Below, piece after piece: positions 1 to 10,477 of a stretch of DNA of 64,000 nucleotides. Both the position numbers and the translations under genes were made by a program. The stretch's first letter is position 1. Each line of letters begins with the position of its first letter. The notes beneath the pieces were generated by a model, which was given only the letters and a program-made list of their open reading frames with translations, ran no database searches and was not told the origin of the DNA. Location: assembly GCF_022539505.1 (NCBI RefSeq), contig NC_061508.1, forward strand, positions 66,287,754 through 66,351,753, written 5' to 3'. The stretch is from Lolium rigidum. Taxonomy: Eukaryota; Streptophyta; Magnoliopsida; Poales; Poaceae.

Positions 1-2238
1 TTCCGTGCTGACTCTCGGGCTGACTGTCGGGCTGGCTATCGGGCCCAAAAGGACCACCAGCCGGTGGAGGACTCGGGGCAGCCGTCGCATCCTGAGGAGT
101 GACCATGCCATAGCTTGCCTCCGAACCCGAGGCGGCGGTGTTCAGCCGAATTAGGGCTTTCGGCCATAGAAGGATGTGATTCTTGAGGTCCCCGAGAGTG
201 AGCGGGGTTTCCGTTTCCGGGGTTGATAAGGAGGATGGAGGTCTTGGCATCCCGGTAACGACCGGTTCACGCGAACCCGGCTCACGCTATCATCCATCCT
301 GACGCAGTGGAAAATCCGCTGTGTTGGCAGGATGACACTGCCGCTCGCTACAGCCTTCAACTTGTTGTCCACATTCAGTAGCAAGGTGCAAGGAGTCGCG
401 TTCGCCTGTGAAGACATGTGTAGGTCAGAGAGGGGCGACGACAAAGTAACTAATTTGTAGAGCTTGAGAGACTAAATTAATTACCGTGAGGGCGTCGAGC
501 TCGGCTCGCGTTGAAGGACCGAGGCCAGGCGTGCAGGTGACTGAGGGGCTAGTACTGGGGCCCCCAGGTCCGGCGAATCCTCTCTAGCGCCCACATTGCC
601 GGCAGGTGGAGTCACCAAGTTGGGTGTGCATTGAGCGTGTCTAGTTGGAGGCCGGTTGTCCGAGTTGCTGGCGCCTAGGCTGATAACCGGCATCGGTCCC
701 TTACCGCCGGCGTCGAAGTAATTCTTCATCGACAGCACAAGATCAGGGATGATTTCATTGACCCTGTTGGCCAGCGCGTCATCGACCTTGCTAGCAACCT
801 CGGCACTGACGCGTTGCTGAACCTCGGCACTGACTCGTTGCTGAACCTCGGCACTGACGCGTTGCTCCATGGTTGTTTCCAAGTCGGCCACCTTTTTCAG
901 AAGAGCCTCGTGCTCCCGGTCCTTCTGCGCCTGCCGCGACTCCCTAGTGCTTGCGGGCACGTCCAAGCCATAGTCGGCAAGCTTGCGACCTCCTCCGGCG
1001 CCGGGGACACGGTGGGGCTTGTCCAAAGCGGCCGCGCCTTCACGGTGTTCAGACCCCTGATAAAAGGCGTGTCCCACGGGACTTTGCCAGTCGACGTCTG
1101 GGACGAGGAGCCAGCTGATTCGGCGGCTGCTTGTTCCGTCAACTGCCGAAGTAACATGAACAATTTTAGAATGTAATGGACTTGGTGAGCAGTATCAAAT
1201 TAATAAGCTGGTAAATTGCTTACCACTGATTTCTCAAGTGCCATCACCTTCGCGTCGGCGACCAACTCAACTCCCACCACCACATCAGGTTTCGTGACCG
1301 TTTCCCAGCCAATTCTCTATGGTATCGGGACCTGAGATATGCCCTGAAGAGTGGGTCTTTGTACTTGGCAAAAGGGGGGTCAAGGCCAGCATTTATGTAG
1401 GCCTGGTCCTCCTTGTCCCATACCGCCTGCTTGCCTTCGAAGCCACGGCAACCGAGATTGTGGTGACCGATGTTCTTATCCGCCAGCTCCTTCCCCCAGG
1501 TCGATTGTCCTTTGGTGTACTCGAGCTCCTCGTTTTCCAAGAATTTATTATACTGCTCCAGCGTCATCCGCGGGAAGTGCCGCTGGATCTCTTCCCAAGT
1601 CTCATTGTCACCAAGCATCCCCCTCAGCATGGTTTTATAACCGCTGAGGTTCTTGGAGAACTTAGAGAGGGCTCGTCTGTTCACGATGTTATCCTTGGGA
1701 TCCTCGTTCCTGTTATTCCACAGGGAACTCATACCGTGCGTGCAGCCGCGCAAGGAGTTGGGCCTCGCAGATGCTGCTTCTTCTTGGTTCGGAGTTTCGT
1801 CTCGTTGACGTCGACGACGTCCCGAAGGATTGCTCCCAGTTGGAGGCCGTACCCTTCGCCACGTGCTTGGGCTCAGTAGGAAGACCGGTCTTGGCGTCCA
1901 CCGCGGTGATTATGTCGCGAGTGGTGCCGACCCTGTTTGGGCGCCGCTGCTTCTGTTTCCTCTTGGCCTCGGTAGTAGTATCCGAGCTACCCCGGCAACG
2001 CCACTGTCGGTGGTCTCGTCGGCAGCGGCCCTCTCATCCTCACCATCGTTGTCCATCTCATCATCCCCTCCTCCGAGGACTCGTCATCGCTGCCCGGAAG
2101 GTCCTCCAGCTGATCCGAGACCATGAGCCTGTAGTGCTCATCCAACTTCCGCTGAGAAGACCCGTCAACGTCTTCGTTGGGGTCTGCAGAAGACGTACAT
2201 CGCTGGCTATATCTACCTAGCACTGCACAAACTAGCAT
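1..2238 (-). CDS. CACTA second ORF (plant transposase Ptta/En/Spm type), multi-exon, runs off the left edge
   Basis: Open segments on the minus strand at 2238-1987, 1901-1713, 1753-1244, 1163-897, 1077-481 and 444-151 look like exons or frame-shifted pieces of one protein; beyond 151 a Ser/Pro/Gln-rich frame stays open to base 1. The 1753-1244 piece is the most diagnostic. It has an N-terminal stretch resembling the conserved core of the plant 'transposase Ptta/En/Spm' family (WEEIQRHFPRMT, then KYKDPLFRAYLRSRYHREL), which accompanies TNP2 in grass CACTA elements and is thought to bind subterminal repeats. The 1077-481 piece carries a coiled-coil region with a perfect heptad-like RVSAEVQQ repeat. 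Exon joins are not resolved and no start codon was decided. Family assignment rests on my recognition of the motif, not on a search. Confidence 0.7.
783..868 (-). repeat. In-frame tandem repeat encoding a coiled coil (RVSAEVQQ units)
   Basis: Three near-identical 27-bp units (ctcggcactgacgcgttgct and one-base variants) encode QQRVSAEV-type 9-residue steps inside the second CACTA ORF. Being a multiple of three, copy-number change keeps the frame. It lies in the predicted helical, Glu/Gln-rich part that could mediate multimerisation of the DNA-binding protein. Confidence 0.8.
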
Positions 2239-3835
2239 ACAGTAGCATCAAAAGTACTGTCACAATAATGATGAGTAATGAACTACTCAATTAAACAACC
2301 AGTAACTAATCGTGCAGCCAAAGTATATTAGTAAACAGAGTTAAAACTATTTCAGTAATGAACTACTCAATTAAACACCCAGTACTGATCTGATAATAAG
2401 CTGGAATTAGTTTTTTTTCACTTTTAATGACACACAATTCAATTACAAAATTTAGTGATTGTGAATATACTTGTAGTCCTCACTAAATAGGCTGAATACC
2501 GTGCTTGATGACCTATTCTTATGCTGCCAGAAACTAACTGTCTAATGCATGTACTACTAACTCTCCAAACTGCATGCAAATTTCTCTATCATGCACACAC
2601 ACTTAGCCACTAACTTAAATCTACCAACATAGCAAGATTAAATACTGCTTTCTACCGCTGCTAACTAAACACAAGCAACTCTACATGATTAACACTGGTT
2701 AACTGTTACACAACTCTTCTCTACGCTGCCACGGCGAAAATTCGGCATGACCTTTGCTAAAAATGGTCATGCCAGAGTGCCAGAAATTCGCCGGAACGGA
2801 AGTTAATCGACATTCCGGCGAAACATTGGCACTCAATACTCAATGTACCTGCAGACATTTCTATGTTGATCAACAATTGAATTTAGCAATGCACTTCACA
2901 CGCCCCAGCAAGAATAACTAATGCATCCGGCGAGGACTTCACTGGCCATTGTAGATTTTTTCTTCCTTCAATTTCAGAATTTCAGTTACGTCAATGCAAC
3001 AGGGAATCCTAAACAAGAAGGAATACTAGATGCATAAAAGTTCATATATATCAAACAGGTTTTGCTTGGTTCAATGCATTTGTAATTAGTTCCAACTTGT
3101 TTGGGCCCCTAGAATCTCACTGCCAACCAGAGTATACACAAGATCATCAGAACGCCACGAGACGAAAGGATTAGAAGATCAACCTGTCCCAGAAAAATAA
3201 AACGACGACAGGATCATAAGTTGCACTTAAATTTAAATTTCTACGTTCAATCATTGCAGCAGCTCAGCCAGCTGCTCGAATTGGCAGGCACACATCTTCA
3301 ATATCCTGACACCCTCACTAGCTGTCCCTTGACCAACTATTTACACTAAATTTGCTTGCTTGTAAAGATGACAGCAGAGGACACCAAAGAAATTTTGTGA
3401 CAGCCCTTAGCTGGAACTGCACATGCATGTCGGCTGATACGAAAAGAGCAAATAATTAAGAATGGAGTAACGTGCTAGCCTAGGCAGTACAAATATGAAG
3501 TGTGTCCTGGGGCATCCATTACTGAAAATTAATAGGAATAATGGATGATGTGGTACTAGGGAAGTGTTGCAACATATAGCACACAATATCAGTGAATCAG
3601 CCCAAAATATATGTAAAGTATAGCCATAGGCGCAACACTATATGCAATCTAATGCAACCCCTCCGATCTAATGCTATTCCAATTGAAAATCAGAAAATGA
3701 ACTGCCGGCTTTTCCAATCGAGTTACTTAATTGCTGCATTGTTACCCATAGATCAGGAATGCTACCCAGCATTTCCAAGAAAGCAAGAAGAACATGCACA
3801 ATTCGCAAAAAGGACGGCGCGACCGTGAAGCTAGG
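2239..3835. other. Non-coding interior of the CACTA element
   Basis: AT-rich sequence between the second ORF and the transposase gene with no credible ORF; the short plus-strand ORF near 3592-3828 has no recognisable features. It contains the first copy of the double-hairpin module (2731-2841), which recurs upstream of the transposase. Likely intron, UTR or intergenic spacer of the transposon. Confidence 0.6.
2731..2841. repeat. Double-hairpin module, copy 1
   Basis: Two perfect inverted repeats lie side by side. ggcatgacc (2744-2752) pairs with ggtcatgcc (2765-2773). ttcgccggaa (2787-2796) pairs with ttccggcgaa (2813-2822). The whole block recurs in the same orientation at 8319-8430. Function is unknown; within a CACTA element a protein-binding site or an RNA structure is possible. 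Confidence 0.8.
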
Positions 3836-3839
3836 CTAG

Positions 3840-4270
3840 GGCGAGATGCAGGCGGGGTGCGACAGCGACGACGGTAATGAATCTAGGGAGAGAGGGAGGG
3901 GCGCACCTGCGGTGGAGACAGCAGCGACGGCAGCAGATCGACGGCGGCCGTGGGGGTGGGGGACAGCAGCGACGGCGGCCTCCTTCCTCCTGCTAGTGGC
4001 CGACGATGGCGGCCTCCTTCCTCCTGCTGGTGGCTGACGAACTGGTGGCACGGCGGCGGAGGTCTGGTGGAGGCGGCGACGGTGAGGAAGGAGGAGAGGG
4101 GAACGACGGTGTAGAGGGGAGAGAGGGAGGCAGGGGAGAGTGGCGCACCTGCGGTGGAGGGATCGACGGCGGCAAGGGAGAGGAGAGGGAGTCGCGGCAG
4201 GCGGCGACGGCGGATCGACGGCGGTCGATTTGGGGGGAACGACAGACGCGCGGCCACCAAAACGACTAAG
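3840..4270. repeat. GC-rich low-complexity block (gcgacggcgg-type) inside the CACTA element
   Basis: A purine/pyrimidine-biased, GC-rich stretch made of imperfect gcgacggcgg and cctccttcctcctgctggtg repeats; the latter is duplicated at about 3977-4035. It opens overlapping reading frames on both strands (for example minus 4456-3836), all rich in Pro/Ser/Arg. These look like compositional artefacts rather than genes. Confidence 0.65.
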
Positions 4271-4429
4271 TCGTGGACGCTTTACCCCCGGCGTTTTGCT
4301 GTAAACGCCGGCCACTAACAGGTGGGCCCAAGTGCATGTACCACCGGTGAAATCGACCAATTCGCCGGGGATAACAGGTGACACCATATTAATTCCGTAA
4401 ACCCTGTTCATTATACAAAATCGATTCGC

Positions 4430-4497
4430 TAGCACAGTGGTTCCAGTCGCTCGCACAGCCGAAGCACCTAGGGTTCGAATCCCTGTGGGTGCAAAAA
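4430..4497 (+). other. tRNA-related sequence with intact Pol III A and B boxes (SINE-like remnant)
   Basis: tagcacagtgg (4430-4440) matches the A-box consensus and ggttcgaatcc (4472-4482) matches the B box exactly, 31 bp apart as in a tRNA gene. A run of T follows at about 4505-4512, which could act as a Pol III terminator. The 5' side does not pair with the gtgggtgc acceptor-like 3' side, so it is not a functional tRNA. It lies downstream of the transposase C-terminal exon. Either a short SINE-like insertion or a recruited internal Pol III promoter. Confidence 0.6.
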
Positions 4498-4760
4498 AGG
4501 CACCCTTTTTTTTTCTTTTCTTAAGACCCTTTTTTATTGTTTCTAGTTATTTAGATAAATTGTAAAGTCCTTTGGCAACATCCGATAAAATAAACCAATG
4601 AAGGATAAATTGCGAGACATAAATTGATGATTTTAATTCTTGAATGAATTCAAAGTACTTTCGGCGAGATCCGATAAAAAACCAAGACATAAATTTAGGA
4701 TACACTTGAGAAGGACAAATGGTTGTTCGAGAGATAATTATTATAAATACATAAATGACT

Positions 4761-7700
4761 TCAAAGTCCCTTCCGCTTGGTCCTGGTGACCCCACCGGTA
4801 TCGTCGCGACTCCTTGTGTACGGAGGAACACTTGACCTAGGTAGCGTCGTCCTTCTTCTTCTTAGTGTGTAGGTTCTATCGTCTTCATCGGGTTCTTCCA
4901 TCATTGGGTCTCCGACGAGGCCGTCGAAGTCTTGCTCGTCGGCAACTCCATCCATTCCGACGAGGGCCCTTTTTCCTCTCCTTACGACAACACGGCTGGG
5001 CCTTGACGGGTCAGTTATGAAGAAGCATTGCTCGACGTGCTTAGCCAATACCCAAGGCTCATTTTGCGCGGTGGGGTTCTTGGTCTTGGATTTGGGGGGC
5101 AGTCGCATGGTGGTGACATACGCATCTTCTTTTGTGACGTCCGTAGCCCATCTGACAGGAAACATCGGTAGCTTCTCCCCGACGTAGTCGAGCTCCCGCA
5201 TTTCCTCGATCCTTCCGTAGTACCTTTTCTTCTCTTCACCCGTGTACGATTCCATCGTCACACCCGAGTTCTGATAGTCGCTTCTGTTGTCTCTCTCCTC
5301 TGTGGAGATGTGTAACCATTGATGTCGTATTTCTGATAAGTCATGAGGTTGGGGGCGGGCCCACAAGACAAGGCTAATATCATTTTGTCTACGCCGCTTG
5401 CCATTGGTGGGGGATTGGCATCAATCTGGTCTTTGAACCAGCTCGCGAAAGAGGAGTTGTGCGCTCTAAATACCTCTTCTTCCGTCATCGGCTTGTCAGC
5501 CCTTCTCTTGATCATGTTTATGTGCTGATTCACCCAAGGCTCTACCTCGTTCATGTGCTGTAGTGCTACTAAGTGGGCCCTATTAAAGTCTGTTCTCCTA
5601 TCATCTTGATCCGCGTCGAGTTCCCTCCTGCCAGCGTTGTGGCCTACTCCCTCGAATCTGCCGAGGTGCTTGTTGGCGGGCAATCCAACCGGATGTGGGT
5701 CGTCCTCGTTTAAATAATTCTTGCAGAAAGAGATGCACTCCTCGGTGAGAAAGCCCTGGACGATGCTTCCATCCGGATGTGCCCTGTTACGAACGTATCC
5801 TTTGATGAAGCCATTCATTCTTTCTAACGCCATCATGTTGTGAAGGAACGCGGGCCCAAGATCCTCGATATCGTCCACTATATGCACCAGCAGATGGACC
5901 ATGATGTCAAAGAATGCGGGCGGGAAGTACATCTCCATCTCGCATAGGATGGTGACGATCTCTTCCTGCAGCCTCCCGAGTTTCTTGACGGTTATCAACT
6001 TTCGAGTGATGACGTCGAAGACGTTACATAGGTCGAGTCAGCTGTCGCACGAACGTGCGGTTCCATTATCCCTCGGATAGCAACCGGAAGTATCTGCGTC
6101 ATCATGACATGACAGTCATGAGACTTCATCCCGCTGAAGATTTTTTTCGTCGGGTCCAGCCATCTCGCGTATCAGCCCCGCGTAGCCTAGGGGAAATTTG
6201 ACTTCTAGTAGGCACTTGAAGAATTGTTCGAGCTCATCGGGATTTAGAGTGAAGCAGGAGGGGCGAGGAGTTTCGCGCTGCTTGGCCACCCTTTTGCGTT
6301 TGCGACCATCTGTTTCCTCCTCCTCGGTTTCCTGGTCAACCTGGGCGAAATGAAGCTCTTTTCTGATATCAAGGGCCATCAGGTCGTGTCTTGCTTTCGA
6401 CCCGTCTTTGGTCCTCTCCGGCATGTTGAGCACAGTGCCAAGCAAGCTCTCACACACGTTCTTCGTGATATGCATGACATCAAGGCTATGAGGCGTACCG
6501 AGGATCTTCCAGTACGGCAAGTCCCAAAACACGGACCTCCTTTTCCATACCCCCAAGAGCGGCCCGGGTTCCTTTTTCTTTCTCTTGTCTCCTTTCTTCC
6601 GCTTCTGCATCTTTATCTTACCCGCCGGAGGGCAGTCTTTCCAGTTTTTCAACAGAGTATCTATCTCTTCGCCGCTTCTCCTAGGTGGAGGTCCCTCGAC
6701 CTCATCCTTCCCATTGAAAAGGTCTCCACGCTTCCTCCACGGGTTATTCTTGGGAAGCCACATTCGATGCCTCATGTAGACGGTTTTTGAAGACCCGGGA
6801 TCCTTACCCAAGCTGTAAAACGGCGTCTTTTCCATGCACCTCACACATGCCTTGTGTCCGTGGCACACTCGGCACGCGATATATCCGTATCCAAGATAGT
6901 CCTGCACCGTCGTCAACAGTGCGGCTTTCATACGGAAAGTTTCTTGTCCGTAGGCGTCCCAAGTTTCTATCCCTTCCTCCCACAGAGTGACTAGCTCCTC
7001 CTTCAATAGCTCCGGATACAGGGTTGATATCGCTCCCCGGCTGCGTCGGCCCTTGGATTAGCATACTCATGTGTATGTACTTCTTCTTCATGCATAGCCA
7101 TGGAGGGAGGTTGTACATCCATACAAACACGGGCCAGGTGCTGTGCTTGCTGCTTTGGTTCCCAAACGGATTGAGTCCGTCGGTGCTCGCACCCAACCTG
7201 ATGTTCCTTGGTTCTTTCCCGAATTCTTCGTAATACTCATCGTCTAATGTTTTCCACTGGCTTGCATCCGAAGGGTGTGTTAGCACTGGGTTTTCAACCC
7301 GCTCCACATCACGCATCACCGCCTCCTTTCTTTCCGCGTGCCAGCGCATGAGCTTTGCTTCCTTGGGGTCCACGAAGTACCGCTGCAGACGGGGCGTGAG
7401 CGGGAAGTACCACACAACTTTTCGAGGAGATTTTCTTGTCCCTCTCTTGTATCGAGATTCGCCACATTGTGGGCATGTATCGAGATTGGCATGCTCGTTC
7501 TGATATATTACGCAGTCACTAATGCATGCGTGGTATTTCTGGTGCGGTAAATCGAGAGGGCACACGATTTTCTTGGCCTCCTGTAGGCTACCGGCACACG
7601 TGTTATCTTTAGGAAAGTGGATCTTCAAGTATCCGAAGAGTTCGTCCACGCTTGTGTCCGTCCATTTGTGCTTTGCCTTCATCTCCATAATATCGAGAGC

Positions 7701-8267
7701 GTATCTCGGACGGCTCTCCTCCGTCCCACGAGCTACATCGTACAACGGAGTTCTCGAGTCTACCTCGAGTTGATCCAGCTTAGCCTTCCGTCTACCAGCG
7801 ATTTTGGGGTCGGTCGATGTGTTGCTGAGAAGAAGTTCCTGAACATGACGGTCCTGCACGGCCGCGGTTAGCGGGGTATTTCTACTCATGTCCTCGTCGG
7901 CCACATGTTCTTCCCGGCCTTCTTGATCACCATCAACGTGTGCGCCATCCTCTTCAACCTCCTCTCCATTGTCGTGTGGGGCATCCTCTCCATCACCTTC
8001 ATTGTCATCATCTCCACCATCATCATCTCCATCATCATCACCATCGATATCATCATCTCCATCATCACTCATCCACTGAGTATGCCCCTCCATGAAACTA
8101 TACCTGAGCAGGTGTTGATTCACTATGCCTGAGAAGGGGTCAAACAACGATCCTAGCTTGCATCTTCGACAAGGACACATTATATCCTTTCGATTATTTC
8201 GATACATGTCGGCCGTTGCGCGTTCCACGTATCTATCCACGACGCTTTCCCTCATCGCGATGACCAT
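4761..8267 (-). CDS. TNP2-type CACTA transposase
   Basis: Open segments on the minus strand: 8267-6804 (487 aa), 7006-6116, 5998-5258 and 5366-4761. In order they show a transposase-associated N-terminal domain (DRYVERATADMYRNNRKDIMCPCRRC); a long acidic Asp/Gly tract encoded by an ATC-type microsatellite (about 7950-8070); the Cys-rich TNP2 N-terminal region (HACISDCVIYQNEHANLDTC); the TNP2 catalytic-type domain with CRVCHGHKACVRC and a Lys-rich insert; a DUF4218-like block (MYFPPAFFDIMVHLLVHIVD); and a DUF4216-like C-terminal part (WVLAKHVEQCFFITDPSRPS). The enzyme cuts and joins the CACTA ends in the nucleus. Frame changes near 7010, 6150, 6040 and 5300 are introns or one-base indels; I could not separate these. 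Start ATG at 8267 precedes the conserved N-terminal domain, though upstream exons are possible. Confidence 0.88.
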
Positions 8268-8879
8268 CGCCGCCTACAAGACAAGATCGATAATTGATTA
8301 CACCGCCGTCTCGATTTTCACGGAAAAAATTCGGCATGACCTTTGCTAAATATTGTCATGCTGGAGTTCCAAAATTCGCCGGAACGGAAGTTAATCAACA
8401 TTCCGGCAAAAACATTGGCAACTCAATGTTCCCGCACGCGTAAACAAATGGAAAACAATGCATTTACATATATGGACCACCTTTTGCCACCACTAGTACT
8501 AGTGATATAACCGCGAATTTTCGCCAACATATGAACATTCCACTCATTTAGTTATGTACCTATTAGTTGCCGCGACGTCCAAAAGCACCCGAGAGACGCC
8601 ACACGTCGACTTTAATGCTTGAGAGATCTAGAGATCTAAGAAATGGAGAGATCTAGCTAGATCTAGTGGAAAAGGTGGTGGGAGGACATAGATCTAGATC
8701 TAGATTATGCAAATCATGCTAGAGGGGCTAGGTAGTGCATGATTTGCTCAAATACATCATATTTTATTGGTTGAAATAGCTAAAATGGGTGGGGGAATGA
8801 GCTAACTAGTGCTTGGGTTGATTTGCCATCACATATGAGTGTGTGTGGGTGGTGGTAGGTGGTTGGTCGAATTAAATGG
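8268..8879 (-). other. CACTA 5' leader region upstream of the transposase
   Basis: Non-coding sequence between the transposase start and the subterminal repeats. It contains the second double-hairpin module (8319-8430) and AT-rich sequence including gatctaga-type repeats near 8625-8705. The element's promoter would be expected here or in the subterminal array; no clear TATA box was picked out. Confidence 0.5.
8319..8430. repeat. Double-hairpin module, copy 2
   Basis: Direct repeat of 2731-2841. The first hairpin is eroded here (ggcatgacc faces a tgtcatgc half), while the second keeps ttcgccggaa facing ttccggca. It lies about 50 bp upstream of the transposase ORF start. Confidence 0.8.
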
Positions 8880-9269
8880 ACATGCCCAGGTTACCGCCGG
8901 CGCCTACAACCCAAAATGCCAGGGGTAGGGCACGTTACCGCCGGCGCCTACAACATAAAACGCCGGCGGTAAGTTAAGGCCAGGTGGCCCACCCTGGCTC
9001 GGCAATACCGCCGGCATCTACTGCGCGCGTTCGCGGCGGTAGAGCCCAGTATCCCCGGCGCTTTGGGCCCAATACGCTGCGGTAAGGCTAGGCCCAAATG
9101 GGACCCCGCGGCCCATTGCACCCCCGGCGCCTCAATTTTCGTTTCGCCGGCGGTACAGGAGCTACCCCCGGCGCCTTCCTACGTGTTCGCCGGCGGTACT
9201 GTTAGGCCCCCCTGGAAGGTATTACCGCCGGCATCTTCAGCTCGTATTTGCCGGCGGTAAGGAGTGCGG
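8880..9269. repeat. CACTA subterminal repeat array
   Basis: At least a dozen copies of a ccgccggc / gccggcgg core in both orientations, typically as pairs: taccgccggcgcctac facing cgccggcggtaa. Such short subterminal repeats are the binding sites for the TNPA-like protein in En/Spm elements. The array ends about 25 bp inside the terminus. The related sequence at 4285-4370 (cccccggcg ... cgccggcc) is a partial internal echo. Confidence 0.85.
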
Positions 9270-9292
9270 CTATAAGCCTTTCCCTAGTAGTG
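9270..9292 (-). repeat. CACTA terminal inverted repeat (5' end of element)
   Basis: On the minus strand it reads CACTACTAGGGAAAGGC..., ending at 9292 on the plus strand as ccctagtagtg. The partner end lies off the window. Confidence 0.9.
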
Positions 9293-9641
9293 GAAGATGC
9301 CCTTAGACCCTTGCAAACGAATGTTGGTTATATTTTACGAGTTGTTTGGTCAAGGGCGGAGGCAGGATTGAACCTCAACAGGCGCCAACTAAGATAATTT
9401 TTATATAAGAGGGGACAACTAAGGTAATCTTTACTGATTAGACATTCTAATCACATACAAAATAAGGAATTTGGCCTGCTGCAGATTGGCATGGGGGGCC
9501 ATGGCCTCTGCTGCCCCCTAGCTCTGGCACTGTGTTTGGTACCATGTGAAGGAATTTATGCACCGGTTGGACAATAAAGAACAATTTACTTGGCGTCCTC
9601 CTATTGTGGTTTGGTTGCCCACATGAGGCTATCAGATCATC
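9293..9641. other. Unclassified sequence flanking the CACTA element
   Basis: No credible ORF or recognisable repeat boundary. It holds the left copy of the SINE target duplication at 9625-9641. Probably old degraded repeat DNA and the pre-existing target of the SINE. Confidence 0.5.
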
Positions 9642-9947
9642 GAGAACCAACATGTGGTTGCATGGTTAGGAGGGTACTGGCACCCCCAGCCCACCAGAGT
9701 TCAAATTCCAGATTTGATACTTTGGTGTCTCATAAAGGCGGAATATTTTTCAATGAGAGGCGACGTTCCCGTCGAAAGCAAGGCGCTTGTGGTGATTTCG
9801 TCAATCTCAAGACCCGCCGGATCAGTTCTTCAACGCAGTCTCTTGGAGGTGCTCATAGGGGTAGGGTGTGCGTGTGTGCGTTTATAGGGGTGAGTGTGTG
9901 CGCGTATGTATGAGGGTCATTTATTGTACTGTGTTTCGCAAAAAAAA
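9642..9947 (+). mobile_element. tRNA-derived SINE (Poaceae type) with 17-bp target-site duplication
   Basis: The insertion is framed by gaggctatcagatcatc (9625-9641) and gaggctatcggatcatc (9948-9964), 16 of 17 identical. It starts with a tRNA-like head: A-box-like tggttgcatggttagg and B-box-like gagttcaaattcc. A body containing ggtgctcataggggtagggt and a tgtgtgcg-rich tail end in an A run just before the right duplication. About 306 bp. These are the signatures of L1-type target-primed reverse transcription of a Pol III transcript. Family name is not assigned. Confidence 0.87.
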
Positions 9948-9964
9948 GAGGCTATCGGATCATC

Positions 9965-10477
9965 TCCAACGAAAGCAACCCCTCCCCCCATCAGGACATT
10001 AGACCTCTGGCAGTGTCTCCGTGGCCGAAAACCTTGCCCAACAGCCAACCGCAAACGGACCGCGCCCTGCCAACACGTCTGTTCAGGAGTAACACAGCCT
10101 CATGAGTTGAGCTATTGATGACCAAGACCTAGAGCATGCAACCAACCAAGGTGTTTGGGTTTGAATGAAGTATGAGCATTGTTATCAAGGTCAAGCGGAA
10201 TGCGGCTAATTACCTCGCTCTCTTATGGCGTCGGGTCACAGTGTGAAAAGAGAGAGGAACAACTCAAGAAGGAGTTCAAAAGAGAACTCGAAGATGGAGC
10301 TCGGAAAAGCGTGAAAAGGTAGTCCCTTCTTTTCGGTGTTCCTTGAGTATAGGCTCCCGCACTATTTAGAGGGACTTGAAGTTGTTATTTGGTTCTCTGG
10401 CTCAAATCATTTCTCTCCATTCGCCATATCCTCTCCTCCAAATATTGTTCGCCACCAAAATATTCCGCCTCTCTGTT
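9965..10477. other. Unclassified intergenic sequence
   Basis: Right flank of the SINE up to the Angela LTR. No supported ORF. The composition and the ggctcaaatcat...ctctccattc block at 10395-10435 look like the end of an old LTR or leader, but I cannot assign it. Confidence 0.45.

Larger units (their letters stand above)
1..9292 (-). mobile_element. CACTA (En/Spm-type) DNA transposon, minus strand, left end beyond the window
   Basis: The element reads from its 5' terminus at 9292 leftwards. Read on the minus strand the terminus begins CACTACTAGGG, the hallmark of the CACTA superfamily, and is followed by about 400 bp of GC-rich subterminal repeats. Inside lie a TNP2-type transposase (8267-4761) and a second ORF (2238 to the edge), the usual two-gene layout of autonomous En/Spm elements. 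The opposite terminus is not in the window, so the 3-bp target duplication cannot be verified; the bases just outside the visible end are gaa. The transposase frame is mostly open, so this is a fairly well preserved copy. Family name is not assigned. Confidence 0.93.

Noticed and set aside
3836..4456. 206-aa Pro/Ser/Arg-rich ORF on minus and its shadows
   Set aside because: Low-complexity repeat inside the CACTA element with open frames on both strands.
4430..4497. Functional tRNA gene
   Set aside because: Boxes A and B are present but acceptor and other stems do not pair.
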